Source: Micromonospora zamorensis
GTDB lineage: Bacteria; Actinomycetota; Actinomycetes; Mycobacteriales; Micromonosporaceae
Length of the DNA stretch: 64,000 nucleotides
NCBI RefSeq assembly: GCF_900090275.1
Contig: NZ_LT607755.1
Location: forward strand, 7,031,933-7,095,932
Reading direction: 5' to 3'
Made by a program: the position numbers and the translations under genes. Position 1 is the first letter of the stretch, and each line of letters begins with the position of its first letter. Shown here piece after piece: positions 18,777 through 30,065 of the stretch. The notes under the pieces were generated by a model that searched no databases, had not been told where the DNA came from, and saw only the letters and a program-made list of their open reading frames with translations.

Positions 18777-19823
18777 TCAAGCAGATCTTGCGTAAGACAG
18801 TCGTGCGGAAGTCGGAACGACTGCGGTGGAGCCGCGCACCACCAGCTCCGGGCGGAACAGGTACTCCGAGTGCGGGGCGCCGTGCCCGTTGATCTCGTCG
18901 ACCAGGGCCCGGACGGCGGCGACCGCCATCGCGATGACCGGCTGCCGCATGGTGGTCAGCGGCGGGTCGGTGAAGGCCATCAGCGGTGAGTCGTCGTAGC
19001 CGACCACGGAGAGATCGCCGGGCACGCTGAGGCCACGTTGGCGGGCCGCCCGGACCGCTCCGAGAGCCATCAGGTCGGAGCCGCAGACGACGCCGGTGAC
19101 ACCACGGTCGAGCAGTCGACCGGCCGCCGCCTCGCCACCCTCCACACCGAACAACGACAGCTCGGCCAGGGGGCCCAGATCCGATTCGGCGACACCGGCC
19201 AGGCGCGTCATCGCCGAGCGCCAACCGGCCACCTTGCGCTGCACGGGAACGAACCGGTCCGGGCCGGTGATCAGACCGATCCGCCGGTGCCCGAGCGCGA
19301 CCAGGTGGGCGACGGCCAGCTCGGCCGCCTCCCGGTCGTCGCAGGAGACGAAGGGTGCGCCGATGCCCGGCACGTACCCGTTGATCATCACGACCGGCAA
19401 CGGTCGGGCGAGCAGTGCCCGGTAGCGGTCGTGGTTGGCGGCGGTGTCGGCGTGCAGGCCGGAGACGAAGGCGATCCCGGAGACCTGCCGGTCCAGCAGC
19501 ATCTCCACGTACTCGTCCTCGGTCACCCCGCCGGCGCTCTGGGTGCAGAGCACCGGCGTGAAACCGCTCTGTGCCAGGGTCGACTCGATGACCTGGGCGA
19601 AGGCGGGGAAGATCGGGTTGTCCAGCTCCGGCACCACCAGGCCGACCAGCCCGGCGCTGCGTTTGCGCAGTCGGGCCGGGCGCTCGTAGCCGAGCACGTC
19701 GAGGGCGGTCAGGACGGCCTGCCGGGTCTCCGGGGCCACGCCGGGGCGGTCGTTGAGCACCCGCGACACCGTGGCCTCGCTCACTTCGGCCTGCTGGGCG
19801 ATGTCGGACAGTCGAGCGCGCAT
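18777..19823 (-). CDS. LacI-family repressor (MalR-like)
   Basis: A 348-residue regulator with the LacI helix-turn-helix at residues 1-50 (LSDIAQQAEVSEATVSRVLN) and hinge (RLRKRSAGLVGLVVPELDNP), then a periplasmic-binding-protein-like sensor domain ending in the usual TTMRQP segment. It lies between the glucosidase and divergent malEFG. By analogy with Streptomyces MalR it would repress both until maltose or an alpha-glucoside binds. CTTGC-type sites in its own promoter imply autoregulation. Confidence 0.92.
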   Translation of the reverse strand: MRARLSDIAQQAEVSEATVSRVLNDRPGVAPETRQAVLTALDVLGYERPARLRKRSAGLVGLVVPELDNPIFPAFAQVIESTLAQSGFTPVLCTQSAGGVTEDEYVEMLLDRQVSGIAFVSGLHADTAANHDRYRALLARPLPVVMINGYVPGIGAPFVSCDDREAAELAVAHLVALGHRRIGLITGPDRFVPVQRKVAGWRSAMTRLAGVAESDLGPLAELSLFGVEGGEAAAGRLLDRGVTGVVCGSDLMALGAVRAARQRGLSVPGDLSVVGYDDSPLMAFTDPPLTTMRQPVIAMAVAAVRALVDEINGHGAPHSEYLFRPELVVRGSTAVVPTSARLSYARSA

Positions 19824-19842
19824 GGCGGCACTTTAGCCCACC

Positions 19843-19960
19843 GGCAAGTTCTTGCGGGGTCCTTTGCAAGCGCTTCCATTACTTGCAACCTCTTGCTAAC
19901 GTGCCCGCAACATGCGAGAGCAGCGGCGCAGCATCCCTGCGCCGGATGGCAAGAACTTCC
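19843..19960. promoter_or_regulatory. Cluster of LacI-type operators between lacI and malE
   Basis: Four or more related elements lie here: GCAAGTTCTTGC (19844-19855); TGCAAGCGCTTCCA (19865-19878), which fits the TGNAANCGNTTNCA consensus of LacI/CcpA-type sites exactly; CTTGCAA and CTTGCTAA as direct repeats (19882-19899); and GCAAGAACTTCC (19949-19960). The arrangement allows simultaneous repression of the lacI-glucosidase and malEFG transcripts. Confidence 0.6.
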
Positions 19961-20022
19961 AGAGGTTCCCACTGGCGGGCCGCCCTTCCCCCGGCGGACC
20001 CGCCATGACGACAGGAGTACCG

Positions 20023-21270
20023 ATGCGCATCCGTACCGCGGGTGTGGTCGCCCTCTTCGCCCTGGCGCTCGCCGCCTCCGGCTGTGGCGGCGACAGCGAC
20101 GAGCCGGCCGCGAAGGAAACCCCCAAGGCCGCCGGCGGCAAACTGGTGATCTGGGCGGACGACAAGCGCACCGCCGCCCTCAAGCCGTTCGCCGAGAAGT
20201 TCGGTCAGGAGAACGGCGTCACCGTCGAGGTCCAGGCCGTCAGCAAGGACCTGCAGACCAACTTCGTCACCGCCTCCCAGCAGGGCAGTGGCCCGGACGT
20301 GGTGGTCGGCGCGCACGACTGGATCGGCAACCTCGTGCAGAACGGCGCCATCGACCCCGTGCAGCTCGCCGCCGAGCAGAAGAGCGCGTTCAACGAGACC
20401 GCCGTCAAGGCCGTCACCTTCAACGGGCAGCTCTACGGCGTGCCGTACGCGCAGGAGAACCTGGCGCTGATCCGCAACACCGAGCTGGCCCCCGAGGCGC
20501 CGAAGACCATCGAGGACCTGGTCGCCTCCGGCAAGAAGCTCAAGGCGGCGAAGAAGGCCACAGAGACGCTCTGCCTCCAGGTCGGCCAGAACGGCGACGC
20601 GTACCACATCTACCCGCTCTACAGCTCCGCCGGCGGTTACCTCTTCGGCACCGCGGCCAACGGGGACTACGACCCGAAGGACCTGGGCGTGGGCAAGCCC
20701 GAGTCGATCGAGGCCTTCAAGAAGATCGGCGCGCTGGGCGAGAAGGGCGAGGGTGTGCTCAAGCGCTCCATCTCGGACACCAACTCGATCTCCACGTTCA
20801 CCGGCAAGAAGTGCGCGTACCTGGTCTCCGGCCCGTGGGCGGTGGCCGACGTCAAGAAGGCCAACATCTCCTACGACATCTCGGCCATCCCCGGCTTCGC
20901 CGGCGGCAAGGAGGCCCAGCCGTTCGTGGGTGTGCAGGCGTTCTACGTCGCCGCCAAGGGCAAGAACAAGGCGCTGGCCCAGGAGTTCGTGGCCAACTAC
21001 ACCACCACGCCCGAGCTGGCCGTCGCGCTCTACAACGCCGAGCCCCGGCCGCCGGCGCTGACCGCCGCCCTCGACCAGGTCAAGGGCAACGACCCGGATC
21101 TGGCCAAGTTCCAGGAGGCCGGTAAGAACGGTCAGGTCCTCCCGGCAATCCCGGCGATGGCCGCGATCTGGGACCCGTTCGGCAAGGCCGAGGCCGCCGT
21201 CATCGGCGGGGCCGACCCGACCAGCACCATCACCACCGCCGGCAAGACCATTTCCGGCCAGATCAAGTAA
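20023..21270 (+). CDS. malE: Maltose/alpha-glucoside ABC transporter binding lipoprotein
   Basis: A 415-residue extracytoplasmic substrate-binding protein. The signal peptide ends in the lipobox LAASGC (Cys about residue 20), so it is anchored as a lipoprotein. The body matches family 1 sugar-binding proteins of the MalE type (GKLVIWADDKRTAALKPFAEKF and SGPWAVADVKKANI). The ATG at 20023 has AGGAG seven bases upstream. It is first of malE-malF-malG, with the malF start overlapping its stop (TAATG). Confidence 0.92.
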   Translation: MRIRTAGVVALFALALAASGCGGDSDEPAAKETPKAAGGKLVIWADDKRTAALKPFAEKFGQENGVTVEVQAVSKDLQTNFVTASQQGSGPDVVVGAHDWIGNLVQNGAIDPVQLAAEQKSAFNETAVKAVTFNGQLYGVPYAQENLALIRNTELAPEAPKTIEDLVASGKKLKAAKKATETLCLQVGQNGDAYHIYPLYSSAGGYLFGTAANGDYDPKDLGVGKPESIEAFKKIGALGEKGEGVLKRSISDTNSISTFTGKKCAYLVSGPWAVADVKKANISYDISAIPGFAGGKEAQPFVGVQAFYVAAKGKNKALAQEFVANYTTTPELAVALYNAEPRPPALTAALDQVKGNDPDLAKFQEAGKNGQVLPAIPAMAAIWDPFGKAEAAVIGGADPTSTITTAGKTISGQIK

Positions 21271-22913
21271 TGAGTACGCCGCTGTCCGGCCCGGAGTCCG
21301 CCACGCGGACTCCGGGCCGGGAGCCCGCCGGCTCCCCACCCCCGCGCCCACGTGCCACGCGCTCGCGCGACGACGCCCCGATCACCGTGACCGGGCTCGC
21401 CGGCAAGGTGCTCCTGCTCGGTCTGACCGCCGGCATCGCGGTCTGGGCGGCCTTCCCGCTCATCGCCGCCGAGATGTGGACCGGCCTCGCCCTGCTGGCG
21501 GCGTCCACGGTCGGGCTGTTCTACCTGTACCTCACCCGCCGGCACGTCCCGGCCAAGTACCTGGTCCCGGGCACCCTGTTCCTGATCGCCTTCCAGGTCT
21601 TCCCGGTGCTCTACACCGCCAGCACCGCCTTCACGAACTTCGGGGACGGGCACCGCGGCAGCAAGGACGACGCGGTAGTCGCGATCCAGACCTCGTCGGT
21701 CACCCAGGTGCCGGGGTCCGCCGAATACGCCCTGTCGATCGCCACCAAGGGCGACCCGGCCACCGGTCCGCTGGTCTTCCTGGTCACCGACCCCGGCACC
21801 GGCGCGGTCTCCGTCGGCGACACCGGAGGGCTCCGCCAACTCGACGCCGCCGACGTCACGGTCGCCACGGGCGGCAAGGTCACCGCCGCCGACGGCTACA
21901 CAGTGCTGACCTTCGGCCAGGCCAGCGCCCGTAGCAAGGAGATCACCGACCTGGTGGTCCCGACCGCCGGTGGCGCGGTGCGCTCCAGCGGCCTGTCCCG
22001 GGCGTACGAGGGCAAGGCGGTGCGGGCGTACGAGGCTGGCTGCGACTGCGTACGGGACACCGAGACCGGGCGGACCTGGACCGCCGACGAGGAGGCGGGC
22101 GCTTTCGTCGCCGCCGACGGCGAGCGGCTGGCCCAGGGCTGGAAGGTCAACGTCGGGCTGAACAACTTCACCCGGGTGCTCACCGACGAGAACATCTCCG
22201 GGCCGTTCCTCGGCACCCTGGTCTGGAACTTCGCCTTCGCCATCGGCTCCACCGGTGGGACGTTCCTGCTCGGCACGCTGATCGCGCTCGTCCTGCACTC
22301 GCCCCGGATGCGCGGCACCAACTTCTACCGGGTGCTGCTGGTCCTGCCGTACGCCATGCCGTCGTTCGCGATGCTGCTCGCCTGGCGGGACATGTTCAAC
22401 GCCGACTTCGGCCTGATCAACAGTCTGTTCGGCCTGGACGTGGACTGGTTCGGTCAGGAGTGGACGGCCCGCTTCGCCGTCATCCTCGTGCAGCTCTGGC
22501 TCGGCTACCCGTACATGTTCCTGGTCGCCACCGGTGCCTTGCAGGCCATCCCGCGTGAGCTCACCGAGGCCACCTCGGTCGACGGGGCGTCGCCCTGGCA
22601 GTCCTTCCGCGCGGTCACCCTGCCGCTGCTCCTGGTCGCCCTGTCGCCGCTGCTGATCTCGTCGTTCGCGTTCAACTTCAACAACTTCAACGCGATCTAC
22701 CTGACCACCGAGGGTGCGCCCTTCCCGGCCGACAACCCTGCCAACGGCGCGACCGACCTGCTGATCACGTACACCTACCGGCTCGCCTTCGGCGGGCAGG
22801 GCGCGCAGTTCGGCTTCGCCGCCGCGATCTCGCTGTTCATCTTCGCCATCGTCGCGGTGGTCTCCGCGATCAGCTTCCGCCGGACCCGCAAGCAGGAGGA
22901 GGTGTACGGGTGA
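21270..22913 (+). CDS. malF: Maltose-type ABC transporter permease MalF
   Basis: A 547-residue inner-membrane permease. Two hydrophobic helices near the N-terminus and one at about 88-110 are followed by a large ~170-residue extracytoplasmic loop, matching the periplasmic P2 domain of enterobacterial MalF. The permease core then carries the EAA loop ELTEATSVDGASPWQSFRAV that contacts the ATPase. The first ~40 residues are Pro/Arg-rich cytoplasmic tail. It is coupled to malE upstream and to malG (GTGA overlap) downstream. Confidence 0.93.
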   Translation: MSTPLSGPESATRTPGREPAGSPPPRPRATRSRDDAPITVTGLAGKVLLLGLTAGIAVWAAFPLIAAEMWTGLALLAASTVGLFYLYLTRRHVPAKYLVPGTLFLIAFQVFPVLYTASTAFTNFGDGHRGSKDDAVVAIQTSSVTQVPGSAEYALSIATKGDPATGPLVFLVTDPGTGAVSVGDTGGLRQLDAADVTVATGGKVTAADGYTVLTFGQASARSKEITDLVVPTAGGAVRSSGLSRAYEGKAVRAYEAGCDCVRDTETGRTWTADEEAGAFVAADGERLAQGWKVNVGLNNFTRVLTDENISGPFLGTLVWNFAFAIGSTGGTFLLGTLIALVLHSPRMRGTNFYRVLLVLPYAMPSFAMLLAWRDMFNADFGLINSLFGLDVDWFGQEWTARFAVILVQLWLGYPYMFLVATGALQAIPRELTEATSVDGASPWQSFRAVTLPLLLVALSPLLISSFAFNFNNFNAIYLTTEGAPFPADNPANGATDLLITYTYRLAFGGQGAQFGFAAAISLFIFAIVAVVSAISFRRTRKQEEVYG

Positions 22914-23797
22914 CAACGGTCAACCACATCCGGACCGGTCGGCGGCGTGGCCGCTGGTTGGCCGAGGTCGGCTGGCGGCACGTCGTCGCCGTGCTCGCCG
23001 TGCTGTTCAGCCTGTTCCCGATCCTGTTCGTGCTGTCCGCCGCGCTCAACCCGCTCGGCACGCTGTCCACCACCGAGCTGGTGCCCACCGGCGGGGTGTC
23101 GCTGGACAACTTCGGCGAGCTGTTCGATCGCACCGCCTTCGGACGGTGGTTCCTCAACTCGTTGCTGATCGCCGGGGTGGCGTCGTTCGCGTCGGTGTTC
23201 CTGTCCGCGCTGGCCGCGTACGCCTTCTCGCGGATGCGGTTCCGCGGCCGCCGGGTCGGGCTGCTCTCACTACTGCTGATCCAGATGTTCCCGCAGTTCC
23301 TGGCGATCGTGGCGATCTACCTGATCTTCGGCACGATCACCGACCTGTGGCCGTCGATCGGCTTCAACACCCCGTGGGGCCTGCTGCTGCTCTACCTGGG
23401 TGGGGCGCTCGGGGTGAACACCTGGCTGATGAAGGGCTTCTTCGACACGCTGCCGCGCGAGCTGGACGAGTCGGCGACCATGGACGGCGCGTCGCACGCC
23501 CAGGTCTTCTTCCGGATCATGCTGCCGCTGGTGGCGCCGATCCTGGCGGTGGCCGGGCTGTTGGCCTTCATCGGCACGATCAACGAGTTCCTGATGGCCA
23601 ACGTGTTCCTCACCAGCAGCGACTCCAAGACTCTCGCGGTCGGGATGTACGGCCTGGTGCAGGGCAACCAGAGCAACAACAACTTCGGGATCTTCGCGGC
23701 CGGCACCCTGCTCACCGCCATCCCCACCGTGCTGGTCTTCCAGCTTCTCCAGCGCTACATCGTCTCCGGCCTGACCGCCGGAGCGGTCAAGGGCTGA
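22910..23797 (+). CDS. malG: Maltose-type ABC transporter permease MalG
   Basis: A 295-residue second permease with six predicted helices and the EAA loop ELDESATMDGASHAQVFFRI. It ends in the family's Gly-Ala-Val-Lys-Gly. The GTG start overlaps the malF stop by four bases. No ATPase gene follows. In actinobacteria such sugar importers usually share the MsiK-type ATPase encoded elsewhere, so the set is probably functional. Confidence 0.94.
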   Translation: MTTVNHIRTGRRRGRWLAEVGWRHVVAVLAVLFSLFPILFVLSAALNPLGTLSTTELVPTGGVSLDNFGELFDRTAFGRWFLNSLLIAGVASFASVFLSALAAYAFSRMRFRGRRVGLLSLLLIQMFPQFLAIVAIYLIFGTITDLWPSIGFNTPWGLLLLYLGGALGVNTWLMKGFFDTLPRELDESATMDGASHAQVFFRIMLPLVAPILAVAGLLAFIGTINEFLMANVFLTSSDSKTLAVGMYGLVQGNQSNNNFGIFAAGTLLTAIPTVLVFQLLQRYIVSGLTAGAVKG

Positions 23798-23876
23798 CCG
23801 TGCCGCGGCCGGAGTCGACGCGCCGACCGCCAGACCCCCTACTACAAACCGTCGTTGATGGGAGAGGATGGGCGGC

Positions 23877-24218
23877 GTGGAAGCGCTGCGACTAATCCTC
23901 CTCTACGTCCATCTGATCGGCTTCGCCCTGCTGCTCGGCGGATCGATCGCCCAATACATCAGCGGTCGGCTACGGATCAACTCGGCCATGCTCTGGGGGG
24001 CGGTGATCCAGTTGTTGACCGGGCTCGGCCTGTCCGCCCCGCTGCGCGACGGGGACGAGCCGGCGCCCGCGAAGCTTGTGACAAAGTTGGTGATCGCGCT
24101 GCTGATCTTTGTCATGGTCTTCTTCTCCCGGAAGCGGGACGCGGTGAACCGTGGTCATTTCCTGACGATCGTCGGCCTGACCCTGGTCAACGCGGCGGTC
24201 GCGGTCTTTTGGCGGTAA
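23877..24218 (+). CDS. Small integral membrane protein (about four helices)
   Basis: A 113-residue hydrophobic protein of unknown function with helices near residues 1-20, 33-52, 66-84 and 95-110. It has a positively charged FSRKRD segment and a short charged loop after helix 2. GTG at 23877 is chosen because GGAGAGG (23861-23867) lies nine bases upstream. The ATG at 23868 would directly touch that ribosome site. Confidence 0.65.
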   Translation: MEALRLILLYVHLIGFALLLGGSIAQYISGRLRINSAMLWGAVIQLLTGLGLSAPLRDGDEPAPAKLVTKLVIALLIFVMVFFSRKRDAVNRGHFLTIVGLTLVNAAVAVFWR

Positions 24219-24477
24219 CGTCCGGGGAGAGGGCCGACCCCGGGAAAACGGACGTTTCGGACGGCACGTCGCTTGCTTACCAGCACGAAGAGTGACGTGC
24301 CCCACGCAAGGGTTACACCCGGGTAACAGGCGCTCAACAGTCGTGCACGATTGTCGGCCGGTGGGTGGGCGCGGGCGTACGCTCCCGTCCGTAACGTGGG
24401 ACAGCCGGCGGCACACCGCAGGTCGGCTGATGGGCTGCCACCGCACTAGGCGCGGTGTGCAATGGGAAGGAGACGTC

Positions 24478-25563
24478 TTGCGCTCGGTGCGTGGGATGCG
24501 GATCGCCTCGATCGTCGCGGCAGGTGGGCTCGTGCTCACCGCCGCCGCTTGTGGCGAGGCCCCCGATGATGACAACAACGCCGGCAGTGGCGGCAAGAAG
24601 TTCAGCGCCTGCATGGTGACCGACGTCGGTGGCATCGACGACAAGTCGTTCAACACCTCGGCCTGGAAGGGTCTCGAGGAGGCCAAGGCCGCCAACAGCA
24701 ACATCGAGACCAAGTTCGTGGCGTCGAAGGCCGAGGCCGACTACGAGCCGAACCTGACGCAGTACGTCAACCAGAAGTGCGACTTCATCCTGGCGGTCGG
24801 TGGTCTGATGGCCAACGCCACCTCGAAGATCGCCAAGGCCAACCCGAACCAGGCGTTCGGCATCGTCGACGCCAACCCGGGTGACGCCAACGTCTACCCG
24901 ATGCAGTTCGACACCGCGCAGGCCGCGTTCCAGGCCGGTTACCTGGCCGCCGGGATGAGCAAGTCCGGCAAGGTGGGCGCGTACGGCGGCCTGCCGATCC
25001 CGCCGGTGACCATCTTCATGGATGGCTTCGTCGACGGCGTGGCGTACTACAACAAGACCAAGGGCAAGAACGTCCAGGCGCTGGGTTGGAACAAGGAGAC
25101 CCAGAAGGGCTCCTTCACCAACGACTTCGCCAAGCAGGACGAGGGCAAGAAGGTCTCCGACGCGCTGGTCGCCCAGGGTGCGGACATCATCATGCCGGTC
25201 GCCGGTGGCGCAGGCCTCGGCACCACCGCCGCGGCCAAGGCCTCGGGTGGCAAGTACAGCACCATCTGGGTGGACGTCGACGGCTGCGAGAGCACCCCGG
25301 ACTGCTCGGCCATCATCACCACGGTGGTCAAGAACATCCCGGAGGCCGTCAAGGAGGCCGTGCTCAAGGCCGCCGGTGGCGAGAAGCTGCAGGCCAACCC
25401 GGGCTTCGTGGGCACCCTGGCCAACACCGGCGTCTCGATCGCCCCGTACCACGACTTCGACAGCAAGGTTCCGGCCGAGCTGAAGGCCGAGGTCGACAAG
25501 ATCAAGGCGGACATCGCCGCCGGCACCATCACCGTCACCTCGAAGGCCCAGCCGACCAAGTGA
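24478..25563 (+). CDS. BMP-family nucleoside ABC transporter binding lipoprotein
   Basis: A 361-residue substrate-binding lipoprotein of the BMP/PnrA (Med) family, which binds purine and pyrimidine nucleosides. It has a basic N-region, a lipobox ending TAAAC, and the family segments TDVGGIDDKSFNTSAWKGLE and VYPMQFDTAQAAFQAGYLAAG. The start is probably the TTG at 24478, five bases after AAGGAG. The ATG at 24496 lacks a ribosome site but would still leave a signal peptide. It heads an importer operon next to cytidine deaminase, thymidine phosphorylase and adenosine deaminase, which supports nucleosides as ligand. Confidence 0.9.
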   Translation: MRSVRGMRIASIVAAGGLVLTAAACGEAPDDDNNAGSGGKKFSACMVTDVGGIDDKSFNTSAWKGLEEAKAANSNIETKFVASKAEADYEPNLTQYVNQKCDFILAVGGLMANATSKIAKANPNQAFGIVDANPGDANVYPMQFDTAQAAFQAGYLAAGMSKSGKVGAYGGLPIPPVTIFMDGFVDGVAYYNKTKGKNVQALGWNKETQKGSFTNDFAKQDEGKKVSDALVAQGADIIMPVAGGAGLGTTAAAKASGGKYSTIWVDVDGCESTPDCSAIITTVVKNIPEAVKEAVLKAAGGEKLQANPGFVGTLANTGVSIAPYHDFDSKVPAELKAEVDKIKADIAAGTITVTSKAQPTK

Positions 25564-25621
25564 CAACCGCCCGGCTCCTCCGGTGAGATCATCGGGGAGG
25601 TCGGCGGGGGACAGGTACGAC

Positions 25622-25711
25622 CGATCGGCCGCTTCGGCCCTGCGGGTGACCGTGGGGTCGGAGCGGCCGATCGCGCACCACGTCAACCGGGCCGCTCCGG
25701 CCAGGTTGACG
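25622..25711 (+). terminator. Two hairpins between the binding protein and ATPase genes
   Basis: The first hairpin is an 11-bp stem (CGATCGGCCGC at 25622-25632 with GCGGCCGATCG at 25663-25673). The second is an 8-bp stem CGTCAACC/GGTTGACG (25681-25711) with an inner GGCCG/CGGCC. Partial termination or mRNA protection here would give more binding protein than ATPase and permeases. TAGGCT at 25717-25722 may be a -10 box for an internal promoter. Confidence 0.45.
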
Positions 25712-25752
25712 GCAGCTAGGCTGCACCATCGCTCGCACTCCAGGAGGTTGCG

Positions 25753-27356
<1,604 letters not shown>

Positions 27357-27360
<4 letters not shown>

Positions 27361-28727
27361 CCAACCCCCCAACCCCGCAGTCCGGCTCGCCGGACAAGGA
27401 GCCGGCGAGCGAGGCGCAGGCCGCGCAGAACGCGCTCGGCAACACCGAACGGGCCGAGGTGGCGACCGAGCCGGGCGGCCCGGCGTCCAAGCCGGAGCCG
27501 GAGCAGAAGCCGAGTCTGGGCCGGTTGTTCATGGACAACCTCTGGGCGGCCAACACCTTCACGGTGACCCTGCTGTCGCTGGTGCTGGCGATCGTGGTCG
27601 GCGCGGTGCTGATGATCGTTTCTGATCCGGCGGTGCTGTCCACGTACTCGTACATCACCTCCCGCCCGTCCGACGCGATCAACTCCAGCTGGACGCTGGT
27701 CAGCGAGGCGTACGCGAACCTGTTCAAGGGCTCGGTCTTCGACCCCGAGGCGTTCTCCGGCTGGGTTAACGGCACCGGTAGCTGGCAGGCCGTTCTCGCG
27801 CCGATCTCCGAGACGCTCACCTACGCCGCGCCGCTGGTCTTCACCGGTCTGTCGGTGGCGCTGGCCTTCCGCGGCGGCCTGTTCAACATCGGCGCCCAGG
27901 GTCAGGCCACCATCGGCGTGATCATGGCGGCCCTGGCCGGCTTCCTGCTGCCCCTGCCGCCCGGCCTGCACCTGCTGGTGGCGGTGCTCGCCGGCGCGCT
28001 GGGCGGAGCGATCTGGGGTTTCATCCCCGGCATCCTCAAGGCCCGGGCCGGCGCGCACGAGGTGATCAACACGATCATGCTCAACTACGTCGCCACGTAC
28101 TTCCTCACCTGGTTGATCGTGCAGAACGGTGTGCAGGACCCGAACCGCACCGACGCGATCAGCAAGGCGGTGGACACCTCCGCCCAACTGCCCCGACTGC
28201 TCGGCGACAACCTGCGGGTGCACGCCGGCATCCTGCTCGCCGTGCTGGCCACCTGGGCGGTCGCCTGGCTGCTCAACCGTTCGACGCTCGGCTTCGAGCT
28301 GCGGGCGGTCGGCGCCAACCCGGACGCCGCCCGTACCGCCGGCATCAGCGTCACGCGGACGTACATCCTGATCATGGTTTTCGCCGGCATCCTGGCGGGC
28401 CTCGGTGGCTCGAACATGGTGCTGGGCTCGACCGCCAGCGCGTTGACCCCGCTGGTGGTCGCGCAGATCGGCTTCGACGGCATCCTGGTCGCGCTGCTCG
28501 GGCGGGTGAAGCCCTGGGGAGTGCTGCTGGCCGCGTTGCTGTTCGGTGCGTTGCAGGCCGGCGGCAACCGGATGCAGTCGTACTCCGGGATCTCGCTGGA
28601 GCTGGTGACCGTGCTCCAGGCGCTGATCGTCATCTTCATCGCCGCGCCGGCCCTGGTGAAGGCGATCTTCCAGCTCCGGGCCGCGCGCGCCGCCCGGTTG
28701 CAGACGAGCCTGGCGAAGGGCTGGTAA
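27357..28727 (+). CDS. Nucleoside ABC transporter permease 1
   Basis: A 456-residue permease of the BPD_transp_2 (branched-chain/ribose) type. After ~60 hydrophilic, disordered residues it has 8-10 hydrophobic helices with family segments [15 protein letters not shown] and [14 protein letters not shown]. These resemble the B. subtilis NupP-type nucleoside permease. It overlaps the ATPase stop by four bases and is followed three bases later by the second permease. Confidence 0.92.
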
Positions 28728-28730
28728 CTC

Positions 28731-30011
28731 ATGTCCACCATGGCTGTCCCCGACATCGCGGTCGCCCCGGTCGACGAGGGCTTCTGGACCCGTAGCCGCA
28801 AGGTCGGCCTCACGCTGCTGGGGCTCGGCCTGCTGGCCGCGGTGCTCTTCGGCGCGCTCGCCACCAACCAGCAGGCCCGGTTCACGCTCAGCGACGACGC
28901 GGCCGGTGCCGCACTGAAGATCAACGGCACGATCGGGGCGATCCTGTTCGGGATCATCGCGATCGCCGCCGGCGCGGCGCTGCTCGCCGGGGTGCCGAAG
29001 CGGTGGTTCATCACCGTGCTCGGCATCGGGCTGGTGGGCTTCGTGCTCTCGTTCCTCTGCTGGCAGGTCTCCGCCGCGCCAGCCGGGCAGAACTTCATGC
29101 CCCTGGTCAACATCATCCGAGGCACGTTCATCCTGGCCCTGCCGCTGATCTTCGGCGCGCTCGCCGGGGTGCTCTGCGAACGCTCCGGTGTGGTCAACGT
29201 GGCCATCGAGGGCCAGCTGCTGATGGGTGCCTTCAGCGGCGCGCTCTTCGGCAGCATCTCCGGCAGCGTCTGGGTGGGTCTGGTCGCCGCAGCCCTCGGC
29301 GGCGCGTTCATCTCGCTGCTGCTGGCCGTCTTCGCCATCCGCTACCTGGTCGACCAGGTCGTCATGGGCATCGTGCTGAACCTGCTGGCGGTCGGCGTCA
29401 CCGGCTTCCTCTACGAGCGGCTGATGCAGACCGACGCGGCGAAATACAACAGCGCGCCCCGCTTCAGCAACTGGGAGATCCCGCTGCTCAAGGACATCCC
29501 GGTGCTCGGGCCGGCGCTGTTCCGCGGCAACATCTTCCTCTACCTCGGGCTGCTGCTGGTGCTCGTGATCCACATCGGGCTCTTCCGCACCCGGTGGGGT
29601 CTGCGTACCCGCTCGGTCGGTGAGCACCCCGTCGCCGCCGACACGCTCGGCGTCAAGGTGCTGCGGGTCCGCTACCGCAACGTGCTGCTGGCCGGCGTCG
29701 TCGCAGGCATCGGCGGCGCGTCCTACACGCTGGCGCTCTACTCGTTCACCAAGAACATGATCGGCGGCAAGGGCTTCATCGCACTGGCCGCGCTGATCTT
29801 CGGCCGGTGGAACCCGACCGGTGCGCTGCTCGCCGCGCTCTTCTTCGGTTTCGCCGACCAGCTCGCCACCTACCTGGGCGCGATCAGCAGCTCGATCCCC
29901 AGTCAGTTCCTGGCCATGCTGCCCTACCTGGCCACCATCCTGGCGGTCGCCGGGCTGGTCGGCCGGGTCCGCGCACCGGCCGCCGACGGCAAGCCGTACA
30001 TCAAGGGCTGA
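28731..30011 (+). CDS. Nucleoside ABC transporter permease 2
   Basis: A 426-residue second permease of the same class, with GVVNVAIEGQLLMGAF and VDQVVMGIVLNLLAVG segments and about ten helices. It pairs with the preceding permease to form the channel. It is the last gene of the importer transcript and is followed by a strong hairpin. Confidence 0.92.
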   Translation: MSTMAVPDIAVAPVDEGFWTRSRKVGLTLLGLGLLAAVLFGALATNQQARFTLSDDAAGAALKINGTIGAILFGIIAIAAGAALLAGVPKRWFITVLGIGLVGFVLSFLCWQVSAAPAGQNFMPLVNIIRGTFILALPLIFGALAGVLCERSGVVNVAIEGQLLMGAFSGALFGSISGSVWVGLVAAALGGAFISLLLAVFAIRYLVDQVVMGIVLNLLAVGVTGFLYERLMQTDAAKYNSAPRFSNWEIPLLKDIPVLGPALFRGNIFLYLGLLLVLVIHIGLFRTRWGLRTRSVGEHPVAADTLGVKVLRVRYRNVLLAGVVAGIGGASYTLALYSFTKNMIGGKGFIALAALIFGRWNPTGALLAALFFGFADQLATYLGAISSSIPSQFLAMLPYLATILAVAGLVGRVRAPAADGKPYIKG

Positions 30012-30018
30012 CACCCGA

Positions 30019-30051
30019 GCTGTGCCCGGCGGGACTCCCGTCGGGCACAGC
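30019..30051 (+). terminator. Terminator of the nucleoside importer operon
   Basis: GCTGTGCCCG (30019-30028) pairs perfectly with CGGGCACAGC (30042-30051), and an inner CGGG/CCCG extends the stem, eight bases after the permease stop. There is no T-tract, as is common in high-GC actinobacteria. Confidence 0.65.
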
Positions 30052-30065
30052 GAGGTCCGCGCCAG

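Noticed and set aside
17110..19869. A 919-residue minus-strand fusion of the regulator region with the glucosidase
   Set aside because: The lacI gene lies in a different frame over the same DNA and has all LacI motifs. The glucosidase proper begins at 18744.
24219..24477. A riboswitch ahead of the nucleoside binding protein
   Set aside because: I looked for a purine-type three-way junction and found no matching conserved cores. Only scattered short repeats are present.
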